From: Methanobacteriota archaeon
GTDB taxonomy: Archaea; Nanobdellota; Nanobdellia; Woesearchaeales; SM23-78
Direction: 5' to 3'
NCBI GenBank assembly: GCA_030637925.1
Contig: DAOWFR010000049.1
Span: 1-11,736, forward strand
Length of the DNA stretch: 11,736 bases
Below the pieces are notes generated by a model that made no database searches, was not told the origin of the DNA, and was given only the letters and a program-made list of their open reading frames with translations. Of the stretch, positions 1 through 5,690 are shown piece after piece. Made by a program: the position numbers and the translations under genes. Each line of letters begins with the position of its first letter. Positions within the stretch are counted from its first letter, which is position 1.

Positions 1-114
1 AGTGACAAGGTAAAGATAGAGTTTGCAAAGGATTATCCTTTAAAGCTTGAGTATTTAGAGAAGAACAAGGTGCAATTAATGTTTGTTCTTGCGCCAAGGG
101 TGGATAGTGAGTGA
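1..114 (+). CDS. pcn: DNA polymerase sliding clamp (PCNA), C-terminal end only
   Basis: Only the last 37 codons are present, in frame 1, ending at TGA 112-114. The peptide contains FAKDYPLKLEY followed by VLAPRV near the end. This matches the usual end of archaeal and eukaryotic PCNA, where a 'PLK(I/L)EY' strand is followed by a terminal 'LAPR(V/I)' strand. PCNA forms a trimeric ring that tethers DNA polymerase, ligase and other factors to DNA. The start and most of the protein lie upstream of the window. The gene is followed after 78 bases by purC, which appears to have its own promoter, so the two need not be co-transcribed. The call rests on a short but characteristic C-terminus. Confidence 0.8.
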   Translation, partial: SDKVKIEFAKDYPLKLEYLEKNKVQLMFVLAPRVDSE

Positions 115-129
115 TTATTTAATTAAGCT

Positions 130-138
130 TTTTTAAAA
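130..138 (+). promoter_or_regulatory. Putative TATA box of the purine operon
   Basis: TTTTTAAAA lies about 63 bases before the ATG of purC. At the TATA-to-start spacing seen elsewhere in this window, transcription would begin near 160-163. That leaves a leader of about 30 bases carrying a strong GGAGGT at 177-182. This placement puts the in-frame GTG at 154 outside the transcript and supports the ATG at 193 as the true start. Confidence 0.5.
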
Positions 139-192
139 TTCTTAATAAAAGGGGTGACAAGACTAGATGTAAGTACGGAGGTAAATAAAAAA

Positions 193-1032
193 ATGGCAGA
201 AGAAAGATTAATATACGGTGGTAAATCAAAAGATGTTTTTGAAATAGGAAAAGGACCATATACTGGAAAGTACAAGTTTGTTTTTACAGATAAGGCTACG
301 GGGTACATAGAGCATGGAAAAGTGTTTTTTGACCCGGGGTATGATGATGTTGTTGGAGAAATTCCTGGAAAAGGAGCAATAGCATGCAAGTTTGCTACAC
401 ACTTTTTTAAACTCTTAAAAGAAAGAGGAGTTCCTTCACATTACATTGATACTATAGATGAAAATGTAATGATTGTTGAACCTGCAACCCTGATTAGTAT
501 GCCTCCACAGGCGCCTGAGTTTGAAGGCTCTGATCTATTACAGAATATTGAATGGACTTTTAGAAATAATGCAACAGGAAGCTTTTGGAGGAGATATCCT
601 TTTGTAAGACCTGGAAAAAATCTTTGTAAGGTTGTTGAAGCATGGACAAAGGGAAAGTCGGATGTGCTAATTACTTATGAAGCCTTAGAAGCAGCAGGCG
701 TTATGACAAGAGAAGAGATTAATTATGCTGATAAGATTGTTAAAGATATAGCAAGTGTTGTTTCTGAAGAATTTGCATCAAAGGGTTTGCATGTGATAGA
801 TGGTAAATTTGAATTAGGAAGACTAAAACCTGGGGATAGAAGGATTGTGTTAATTGACGAGATATCTCCTGATGTATTAAGAGTATGCAATGGGTACCGC
901 CATGATAAGAATGGAGATTGTATGGCTTATAAGGAATGTATAGAAACAAGGTTTTCAGATGATGGTACAATAAAGATAAAAGGTAGATGCCAGCTAGAAC
1001 CAAGTGAACTTGAAAAGATATTCTTAGAATAA
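193..1032 (+). CDS. purC: Phosphoribosylaminoimidazole-succinocarboxamide synthase (SAICAR synthetase)
   Basis: PurC joins CAIR and aspartate with ATP to give SAICAR in de novo purine synthesis, in the cytosol. The 279-residue product has the family landmarks in order. Near the N-terminus is YGGKSKDVF (8-16), the glycine/lysine-rich ATP loop. In the middle is RNNATGSFWRR (124-134), corresponding to the usual 'VRN.AAGS..KR' segment. Later come GKFELG (204-209) and DEISPD (222-227), matching 'DFKLEFG' and 'DEISPD' of the family. Length is slightly above the bacterial norm of about 240, and the sequence is divergent, with extra residues before the central motif. ATG 193 was chosen because GGAGGT (177-182) precedes it by ten bases. 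The in-frame GTG at 154 would add 13 unconserved residues. purO follows after 18 bases, so these genes form an operon. Confidence 0.93.
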   Translation: MAEERLIYGGKSKDVFEIGKGPYTGKYKFVFTDKATGYIEHGKVFFDPGYDDVVGEIPGKGAIACKFATHFFKLLKERGVPSHYIDTIDENVMIVEPATLISMPPQAPEFEGSDLLQNIEWTFRNNATGSFWRRYPFVRPGKNLCKVVEAWTKGKSDVLITYEALEAAGVMTREEINYADKIVKDIASVVSEEFASKGLHVIDGKFELGRLKPGDRRIVLIDEISPDVLRVCNGYRHDKNGDCMAYKECIETRFSDDGTIKIKGRCQLEPSELEKIFLE

Positions 1033-1050
1033 AATTAGGAGGTAATCAAA

Positions 1051-1854
1051 ATGAAAGGACTTGAAAATATTGCAAAAATGGAATACCCAGGAAGGGGTAT
1101 TGTTATTGGCTTGCACCCAAATGGTTTGAACGAGATTATTGTTTATTTTGTTACTGGCAGAAGCCCTTCTAGCCAGGCAAGAGAGATTGTGAAGAACAAG
1201 GATATTAAGGGTTTTGCATTAAAAACAAATCCTACAGACCCTGAAGCACTGAAAAAAGGAAATGAAGCATTGCTAATCTATAATTGTATAAGAGTAGCAG
1301 GACCCAAGGGGGAGCATGCTTTTGTTGTGAGTAATGGTGCTCAGACAGACCTTATTCATAAGGCTTATGAGGGAATGACCCTTCAACATGTTCCTCCTCA
1401 TTCTTTAGAAGCATTAGCTGGGGCTTTTGCAAGGCCTTATGAGGTAGGATTAATAGATGTGACTAGATATGAACCAGATGAACCTAACTTTACTCCCAGG
1501 ATAAGTGGGATTATTACTCCTGAAGGAGCTGCTCTGCACATTGTTAAGCAAGCAGAGCGTGGTTATCCTGAACACCAGATATTCGGGGTTCCTCATATTC
1601 CTGGCAAAGGAAAACTTTTAACAACTTACACTGGAGTTAATGTGGATCCTCTTCCTTCTTTTGAAGGAGAGCTTCTGGATGTAGAGTTAGACGGTGACCC
1701 TGAAGAGTTAGCAGAGAACATTTACCAAGCCTTAAACCCTGATTTCAGAGTGGCTGTTGCAACAGTTTTCTATAACAGAGAAGAAGACCTTCCTATCGGC
1801 AAGGATAAAGCCTATAGCCATCATATTATAAACAGGCATGAGCGAGGTGAATAA
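1051..1854 (+). CDS. purO: IMP cyclohydrolase, archaeal PurO type
   Basis: PurO closes the ring of FAICAR to form IMP, the last step of purine synthesis. It is unrelated to the cyclohydrolase domain of bacterial PurH and has an N-terminal-nucleophile-hydrolase-like fold. The 267-residue product contains YPGRGIVIG (12-20) and a nearby VTGRSPSSQAR, matching the 'YPGRG' and 'GRS..S..R' signatures at the N-terminus of this family. It is somewhat longer than the roughly 200-residue methanogen enzyme. AGGAGGT at 1037-1043 sits seven bases before the ATG. The next gene starts two bases after the stop, so the pair is very likely translated together. The neighbouring AICAR formyltransferase supplies its substrate. 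The missing PurH cyclohydrolase domain in that neighbour explains why a PurO is needed. Confidence 0.9.
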   Translation: MKGLENIAKMEYPGRGIVIGLHPNGLNEIIVYFVTGRSPSSQAREIVKNKDIKGFALKTNPTDPEALKKGNEALLIYNCIRVAGPKGEHAFVVSNGAQTDLIHKAYEGMTLQHVPPHSLEALAGAFARPYEVGLIDVTRYEPDEPNFTPRISGIITPEGAALHIVKQAERGYPEHQIFGVPHIPGKGKLLTTYTGVNVDPLPSFEGELLDVELDGDPEELAENIYQALNPDFRVAVATVFYNREEDLPIGKDKAYSHHIINRHERGE

Positions 1855-1856
1855 GA

Positions 1857-3068
1857 ATGGCAAGAGGAACAGATGTTACTGATATGAAAAGAACTTATCG
1901 CAAGAGAAATGAAGGTGATTTTCCTGATAATTTAAAAATTACCTTAAAAAAAGACAGCGACAAAAAATATGGTGAGAATCCAAACCAGCATTGTGCTGTG
2001 TATATTGTTGACAGGTTCAATACTAAAAAGATTAAGCAGCTTACAGACCTACAGTATGCAAGGTCCGATGGCAAAGGGAAAGGAGGTTTATCTTTGACTA
2101 ATGAGATGGATATTGCAAGAGCAGCAGATAATCTCAAATTCTTTCAGCAGTGGCCAACCGCAGTTATTATGAAGCACAATATTGTGTCTGGCTTTGCTAT
2201 GGAATTCACAGGTGAAGGCATGGCAGAGGTTTTCAGGAAAGCAAGAGATGTTGACAGAAGAAGTAATTTTGGAGGCACAGCTGTGTTTAACAGACCTTTA
2301 GACAAAGTAACTGCTGAAGCAATGTATGAGCTAAAAGGTAAGAGCCCTTTTTTTGTTGATGTGGTTGCTGCACCAGGATATGAAGATGGTGTTATAGGTT
2401 ACCTTGAAGAACAGAGTAGAAATCTTCGAATAGCTGAGTACAAAACCCTTGAGAAGCTTCCAAAATTCAAGGGTGATGATACCTACGGATTGTTGTCAAT
2501 AAAAGAAATGCCTGGTGGAAGATTTGGAGTGCAGGATATTTACTTGACATCTATTAAAAGTGCTGATGATTTAATAAAAGACCCAATGGTGATTGATAAA
2601 GAGGATAATAAACATATTATTAAAAGAGATCCAAATGATGTGGAGGCTACTGACTTACTAACAGCTTGGTACCTTAACATTGCAGGAGCTAGGAGCAATG
2701 GTGTTGTGTTTGTGAGACTTGGTGAATTAGTTTCAATGGGCGCTGGACAAGTTGAGAGAGTAGGTGCTGTTGAGCAGGCAATTGCCAAAGGGATGCAGAA
2801 AGCTATGGATAGAGAAGGGATTAAGTATGACCCGTTGATGGGAATACAAGGTTATGAACAACTTAAGGATAATCCATTTGAATCTGCTGTGTGTTCATCA
2901 GATGCGTTTTTCCCATTCAGAGATTCAATTGATTTACTTGCCAGAGTGGGTGTGACAGCAGTTCTACAGCCTTATGGTTCAATCCGGGATGCTTCAGTAA
3001 TTGACGCTGCAAATGAACATGATATTGCAATGCCAGCTACCTTAGAAAGGTGTTTTGGACACTTTTAG
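1857..3068 (+). CDS. purV: Stand-alone AICAR formyltransferase (PurH C-terminal domain only, PurV type)
   Basis: The enzyme transfers the formyl group of 10-formyltetrahydrofolate to AICAR, giving FAICAR. The 403-residue protein begins near the linker of PurH: YGENPNQ (38-44) corresponds to the conserved 'YGENPHQ'. K106-H107 in IMKHNIV corresponds to the catalytic Lys-His of 'KH.NPCG', although the following NPCG is replaced. GAGQVERV corresponds to 'GAGQMSRV'. SDAFFPFRD (346-354) and QPYGSIRD (371-378) near the end match 'SDAFFPF.D' and 'QPGGSIRD'. The N-terminal MGS-like IMP cyclohydrolase domain of bacterial PurH is absent, and PurO directly upstream supplies that activity. GAGGTGA at 1844-1850, inside the end of purO, lies six bases before the ATG. 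Folate rather than free formate (PurP) is thus the expected one-carbon source. The altered loop after Lys-His is the main divergence. Confidence 0.9.
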   Translation: MARGTDVTDMKRTYRKRNEGDFPDNLKITLKKDSDKKYGENPNQHCAVYIVDRFNTKKIKQLTDLQYARSDGKGKGGLSLTNEMDIARAADNLKFFQQWPTAVIMKHNIVSGFAMEFTGEGMAEVFRKARDVDRRSNFGGTAVFNRPLDKVTAEAMYELKGKSPFFVDVVAAPGYEDGVIGYLEEQSRNLRIAEYKTLEKLPKFKGDDTYGLLSIKEMPGGRFGVQDIYLTSIKSADDLIKDPMVIDKEDNKHIIKRDPNDVEATDLLTAWYLNIAGARSNGVVFVRLGELVSMGAGQVERVGAVEQAIAKGMQKAMDREGIKYDPLMGIQGYEQLKDNPFESAVCSSDAFFPFRDSIDLLARVGVTAVLQPYGSIRDASVIDAANEHDIAMPATLERCFGHF

Positions 3069-3082
3069 ACACAACTGAAACA

Positions 3083-3090
3083 TTTATAAA
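3083..3090 (+). promoter_or_regulatory. TATA box for the DUF1858-type gene (leaderless)
   Basis: TTTATAAA is a textbook archaeal TATA box. It starts 32 bases before ATG 3115, so transcription is expected to begin at or next to the start codon. No Shine-Dalgarno is present between them. Confidence 0.7.
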
Positions 3091-3114
3091 TTATTTCTAT
3101 TTCTTTTGATTTTC

Positions 3115-3351
3115 ATGGCTAAAAAACAATCTAAATCTGGAATAACCAAGGACATGCTCATTGGTGATATTACTTCTAAGCATCCTAAAGCAGTTGAGCT
3201 TATGTTCAAGCATGGCTTACAGTGTGTTGGGTGCGGCATGGTGGCTTTTGAAACTCTTGAGCAGGGCTGCAAGGCTCATGGCATGAGTGACAAGGACATT
3301 GATAAGCTGGTTAAGGAGATGAACAAGGCTGTTGAGAAAAAAAAGAAGTAA
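3115..3351 (+). CDS. DUF1858-type redox-disulfide domain protein (CVGC)
   Basis: The small 78-residue cytosolic protein matches the family often called hybrid-cluster-protein-associated redox disulfide domain. After a short basic N-terminus comes ITKDMLIGDI (10-19), then a helix (HPKAVELMFKHG). Next is the paired cysteine motif CVGC (37-40), then AFETLEQGC (44-52) and KAHGM. All are family hallmarks. The paired cysteines are thought to form a redox-active disulfide or bind a partner; the exact function is unknown. The ATG at 3115 gives the family's usual beginning. An in-frame TTG at 3106 would put extra residues ahead of it and lie too close to the TATA box. The gene is leaderless and separated from the purine operon by its own promoter. 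C52 is an extra cysteine close to the pair. The lysine-rich end (EKKKK) is unremarkable for a short archaeal protein. Confidence 0.85.
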   Translation: MAKKQSKSGITKDMLIGDITSKHPKAVELMFKHGLQCVGCGMVAFETLEQGCKAHGMSDKDIDKLVKEMNKAVEKKKK

Positions 3352-3362
3352 TTTTCAGAATA

Positions 3363-3372
3363 ATTAAAAATA
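3363..3372 (+). promoter_or_regulatory. AT-rich TATA-like element before the GNAT-like gene
   Basis: ATTAAAAATA begins 30 bases before ATG 3393, with no Shine-Dalgarno between. Position and composition fit a leaderless promoter, but the match to TTTATAAA is weaker than at the neighbouring genes. Confidence 0.45.
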
Positions 3373-3392
3373 CAAACCGATTCCCTTTCTTT

Positions 3393-4262
3393 ATGACAGT
3401 AGAACTAGAGGAGTATGATATTATTAATCCAGAAGAAGTAATCAAAGCTTCAGCTCTATTAAACACATATGATGCTAAAATAAAGGGCATCAATACTCGG
3501 CTTGAGATACGTGAAGTAGACTCTTTTTGGATAGCACTTAGCAAGGATTTTCCTGGAAAGATCCTGGGATATCTTGATCATAGGTTCACAGGATATATGT
3601 TTAGTAGTTCTCCTATAAGGTTCTTGCATGATGTTAGTCCTGATTTTATCAATCCAGGGCTTCTCATAGTTAATCCAGAGTACATAGGGAACAGGATTGG
3701 AACCATACTTAATGAACAAAGAAAAGAACGTGCCCGGTCTCTTGAACAAATTGCCTTAATCATGCCTAGGAGGCCTGGTGATGATTTATCGCAGGAGGAG
3801 AGGGACAGAAGGTTTCCTTATTCAACAGAACAGTTGAGGAATTATTATCTGCGCCATGGATTTCGGGAGTTTAATGAGGCTGAGGCTAAGCGTTGTGTTT
3901 TCTGGCTTGACGCTTATAAAGATAGGATCTGTGCAATGATTGATGAAATGATTAGCCCTCCTGAAGACCCGCCTTACCCTGAGCCTGTTTTTGGTGATAC
4001 TAGGAAAGAAAAAATACTGGAACAGCTATCTCAAACACCCAGGATAAGGTCCCTCCCGCCAATTCGAAGGGCTTTACGTAAACGAAGATCAAAGGAACAG
4101 TGGGAGCGTTGGTGGGAAGAACGAGATAGGAACCGTCTGCTTGCAAATGGTAATTATAGATATGTCATGATTCATCTTCTCTATAATGGGGCAGATATTG
4201 ATATTACAAAGATAAGCCACTTTTCTAGTCATTCGCGTAGAAACATCTCATCTGAACAGTAA
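3393..4262 (+). CDS. Divergent GNAT-like protein with a basic C-terminal extension
   Basis: I do not recognise the specific family. Residues about 5-165 look like a GNAT (Gcn5-related N-acetyltransferase) fold. LLIVNPEYIGNRIGTIL (90-106) resembles the acetyl-CoA binding strand-turn-helix 'V.P.YrG.GIG..L', with N100-R101-I-G in the pyrophosphate loop position. YYLRHGF (151-157) resembles the C-terminal 'FY.k.GF' motif. Residues 165-289 are a second part rich in Arg, Trp and Glu, including a proline-rich linker (SPPEDPPYPEP) and a strongly basic stretch (RRALRKRRSK, 225-234). This might contact nucleic acid or be a separate small domain. The substrate is unknown. The gene has its own weak leaderless promoter and is not obviously part of an operon. 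If the GNAT reading is wrong, this is simply an uncharacterised soluble protein. Confidence 0.6.
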   Translation: MTVELEEYDIINPEEVIKASALLNTYDAKIKGINTRLEIREVDSFWIALSKDFPGKILGYLDHRFTGYMFSSSPIRFLHDVSPDFINPGLLIVNPEYIGNRIGTILNEQRKERARSLEQIALIMPRRPGDDLSQEERDRRFPYSTEQLRNYYLRHGFREFNEAEAKRCVFWLDAYKDRICAMIDEMISPPEDPPYPEPVFGDTRKEKILEQLSQTPRIRSLPPIRRALRKRRSKEQWERWWEERDRNRLLANGNYRYVMIHLLYNGADIDITKISHFSSHSRRNISSEQ

Positions 4263-4264
4263 AC

Positions 4265-4272
4265 TTTATAAA
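4265..4272 (+). promoter_or_regulatory. TATA box for the ferredoxin gene
   Basis: TTTATAAA starts 36 bases before ATG 4301, overlapping the region just after the previous stop codon. The predicted transcript begins about 4-7 bases before the start codon, so it is nearly leaderless. A start-stop pair ATGTAA occurs at 4294-4299, one base before the real ATG. Confidence 0.7.
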
Positions 4273-4300
4273 CCATTTCCTAGTTTTTTCTTAATGTAAT

Positions 4301-4531
4301 ATGGCTAAGTACAAGATAGAGGTTGATGTTGAGCAGTGCACTGGTTGTGGTGCTTGTAATGTTAGTTGTCCTAATAGTTTTGAGATGAAAGATGATGCTA
4401 CAGGCATGCCTAAGGCACAGGTTAAGACACCTAATATTGATGAACTTGGCTGTTGCATGGATGCTGCTCAGGTGTGCCCTGTTAATTGTATTCATATAAC
4501 AGAGACTGAGAGTGGTAAGAAGCTGATTTAA
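4301..4531 (+). CDS. Single [4Fe-4S] ferredoxin
   Basis: This is a 76-residue cytosolic electron carrier. C13-x2-C16-x2-C19-x3-C23-P is followed by a second half with C51, C52, C59-P and C63. In single-cluster archaeal ferredoxins such as that of Pyrococcus furiosus, the cluster is held by the three cysteines of the first motif (one is Asp there) plus the late Cys-Pro. Here that would be C13, C16, C19 and C59. C23 and one of C51/C52 occupy the positions of the known disulfide pair. There is no second CxxCxxC, so a second cluster is not expected. The extra C52 or C51 and C63 are unusual and could make a different disulfide. Its own promoter and a T-rich terminator indicate a single-gene transcript. 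It may feed electrons to radical SAM enzymes such as the NrdG encoded nearby, but this is inference. Confidence 0.9.
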   Translation: MAKYKIEVDVEQCTGCGACNVSCPNSFEMKDDATGMPKAQVKTPNIDELGCCMDAAQVCPVNCIHITETESGKKLI

Positions 4532-4545
4532 TTCTTTTTTTTTGT
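4532..4545 (+). terminator. T-rich terminator after the ferredoxin
   Basis: The ferredoxin stop codon is followed immediately by a run of nine or ten T residues. Archaeal RNA polymerase terminates at T-tracts without needing a hairpin. The next gene is convergent, so termination here is expected. Confidence 0.6.
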
Positions 4546-4571
4546 CAAAGTAATATTGGTTTTTATTGTAT

Positions 4572-4967
4572 TTAGTTTTTTTTCTTTCGGCGGGCGTAAA
4601 AATCAAGTTCTTTTGTTCCACTAATAATAACATGGTAGTCAAGGGTTAGTTCTCCGAGGTCACGGTATGATATAGGTCCGGTTTGGATTTCTGGGTTTGG
4701 AGATTCTGTTATTTTAAAAGCATTTGTTTCATCCATTGGTGTGGCCTTCACAATCTTTTCTCCATCAAAATTATCACTTTTGTATAGAACAACCGCGTAT
4801 CCATCCAGGGATAAATCCTTTATAGTATGCCAAAGCAGTCCTTTACCTACTTTAATTTTATTATCTAAAGAAAAGTCTACTTCAAAACCACGGTCATATA
4901 TTTGTCCAGTTACAATTTTTTGTTTGAATTCCTTTTGAAGTTTTGTTAAAAGTTCAAACAAGGTCAT
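4572..4967 (-). CDS. Uncharacterised 131-residue protein
   Basis: No family is recognised. The product is soluble with no membrane segment. A short amphipathic helix (TLFELLTKLQKEFKQKIV) is followed by alternating strand-like stretches (GFEVDFSL, GYAVVLYKS, DYHVIISGT), suggesting a small alpha-plus-beta or beta-barrel fold. The C-terminus is basic (YARRKKKN). GGAGGTGA (complement of 4973-4980) sits five bases before ATG 4967. An in-frame GTG three codons earlier overlaps this Shine-Dalgarno and is rejected as the start. The gene is convergent with the ferredoxin and divergent from nrdR, with its own promoter. A strong ribosome-binding site and a protein-like composition argue that it is real. 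The function is unknown. Confidence 0.75.
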   Translation of the reverse strand: MTLFELLTKLQKEFKQKIVTGQIYDRGFEVDFSLDNKIKVGKGLLWHTIKDLSLDGYAVVLYKSDNFDGEKIVKATPMDETNAFKITESPNPEIQTGPISYRDLGELTLDYHVIISGTKELDFYARRKKKN

Positions 4968-4981
4968 ATTATTCACCTCCA

Positions 4982-5012
4982 GTATTACTTATGGTATTAC
5001 TAGTATTTAAAT
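4982..5012 (-). promoter_or_regulatory. Promoter and short direct repeats of the minus-strand gene
   Basis: On the minus strand TTTAAATA (complement of 5004-5011) is a TATA-like box that would start transcription near 4980, just before the Shine-Dalgarno. Between the box and the start site lie two copies of GTATTAC (plus-strand 4982-4988 and 4994-5000) and a partial third, GTATT (5003-5007). Repeats at this place could be an operator, but they could also be chance in AT-rich DNA. Confidence 0.4.
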
Positions 5013-5142
5013 CTTTCGATTTTATACCACTCCACAGTAATAAAAAACCAGGTTTGTTTTTGTGTTTTTTCGGCTATGTAGTCCTTTTATTCTTTATTTT
5101 CTAAAATACTTGTTCTATATTATATTTTGAAATATGAAAATA
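5013..5142. other. Intergenic region between divergent genes
   Basis: No gene is visible here. The stretch is AT-rich, with T-runs around 5057-5070 and a small AAACC-A-GGTTT palindrome near 5044-5054. No ORF with a ribosome-binding site or promoter spacing was found, and no tRNA-like folding was seen. Confidence 0.4.
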
Positions 5143-5150
5143 TTTATAAA
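5143..5150 (+). promoter_or_regulatory. Distal TATA box upstream of nrdR
   Basis: TTTATAAA is a perfect match to the archaeal box. It would start transcription near 5173, giving a leader of about 50 bases without a Shine-Dalgarno before ATG 5223. It may be an alternative to the proximal box at 5190-5197. Confidence 0.45.
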
Positions 5151-5168
5151 TGATGACCTACCCAAATA

Positions 5169-5212
5169 TAGGCATATCTAGTGTTTTTGATTATAAGACA
5201 CTCTATATGTGT
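5169..5212 (+). promoter_or_regulatory. Two degenerate NrdR-box-like sites flanking the proximal TATA box
   Basis: The bacterial NrdR box consensus is acaCwAtATaTwGtgt. Site 1, TAGGCATATCTAGTGT (5169-5184), keeps the core and right half, matching 10 of 16. Site 2, ACACTCTATATGTGT (5198-5212), keeps the left half and core, with the right GTGT one base early. Their centres are about 29 bases apart, near three helical turns, as is typical of paired NrdR boxes. They flank ATTATAAG (5190-5197), a TATA-like box 33 bases before ATG 5223. Binding would block the promoter, giving autoregulation of the nrd operon. Each site alone is weak; the pairing and position carry the call. Confidence 0.45.
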
Positions 5213-5222
5213 GGTTTTACCT

Positions 5223-5681
5223 ATGAAATGCCCTTTTTGCTCAAACAAGGAAACATGTGTTATAGAGACCAGGGAAAGTGATGAAGACACTACCAGAAGG
5301 CGTAGGGAGTGCTTAAAATGCAAAAAGCGCTTCACAACCTATGAGAAACCTAATGAATTTAACTTAAGGGTTATTAAAAAGGATGGTGCCAGGGAATTCT
5401 TTGATAAGGAGAAAATAAGAAAAGGTCTTTTAAAGGCATGCGAAAAGAGGCCTATAAGTAATGAGACTATAGATGCACTTACTGATGATATTGAAAGAGC
5501 GGTGAGAAACAAGTACTCGCAAGAAGTCAAGAGCTCTGTGATAGGCAACCTGGTGGTGAAGCATCTTAAAAAACTTGACTCTGTTGCTTATATACGGTTT
5601 GCCTCTGTGTACAGGGAATTTACAGACCTTACAGACTTACAGGATGAAATAAAAAAATTATTAAAAGAAAAGAAAAAATAG
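5223..5681 (+). CDS. nrdR: Transcriptional repressor NrdR
   Basis: NrdR represses ribonucleotide reductase genes when its ATP-cone binds dATP together with ATP. The 152-residue product has the complete family plan. A zinc ribbon is formed by C3-x2-C6 and C30-x2-C33, with the basic RRRREC stretch (25-30) and FTTYEK. An ATP-cone follows (about 47-137), from VIKKDGAREFFDKEKI to VAYIRFASVYREF. Length is that of typical NrdR. ATG 5223 gives the conserved MKCPFC beginning; the upstream in-frame GTG 5181 would add 14 unconserved residues and is rejected. It heads the operon, and nrdD follows nine bases after its stop. The lysine-rich end (KKLLKEKKK) is slightly longer than usual. NrdR is common in bacteria and less usual in archaea. 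Confidence 0.95.
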   Translation: MKCPFCSNKETCVIETRESDEDTTRRRRECLKCKKRFTTYEKPNEFNLRVIKKDGAREFFDKEKIRKGLLKACEKRPISNETIDALTDDIERAVRNKYSQEVKSSVIGNLVVKHLKKLDSVAYIRFASVYREFTDLTDLQDEIKKLLKEKKK

Positions 5682-5690
5682 TGATGAAAA

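Noticed and set aside
154..192. GTG at 154 as the start of purC
   Set aside because: It adds 13 unconserved residues, lies at or before the predicted transcript start, and ignores the GGAGGT placed correctly for ATG 193.
4280..4642. Minus-strand 120-residue ORF across the ferredoxin gene
   Set aside because: It overlaps both the ferredoxin and the end of the minus-strand 131-residue gene in another frame and lacks start signals.
5040..5075. The AAACC/GGTTT palindrome with following T-runs as a terminator or small RNA
   Set aside because: The loop is too small for a stable hairpin, no transcript would be reading in on the plus strand, and no promoter is seen just upstream.
5181..5222. GTG at 5181 as the start of nrdR
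   Set aside because: NrdR proteins begin with the zinc ribbon MKCPFC, encoded from 5223; the extra 14 residues are unlike the family and overlap the putative NrdR-box sites.
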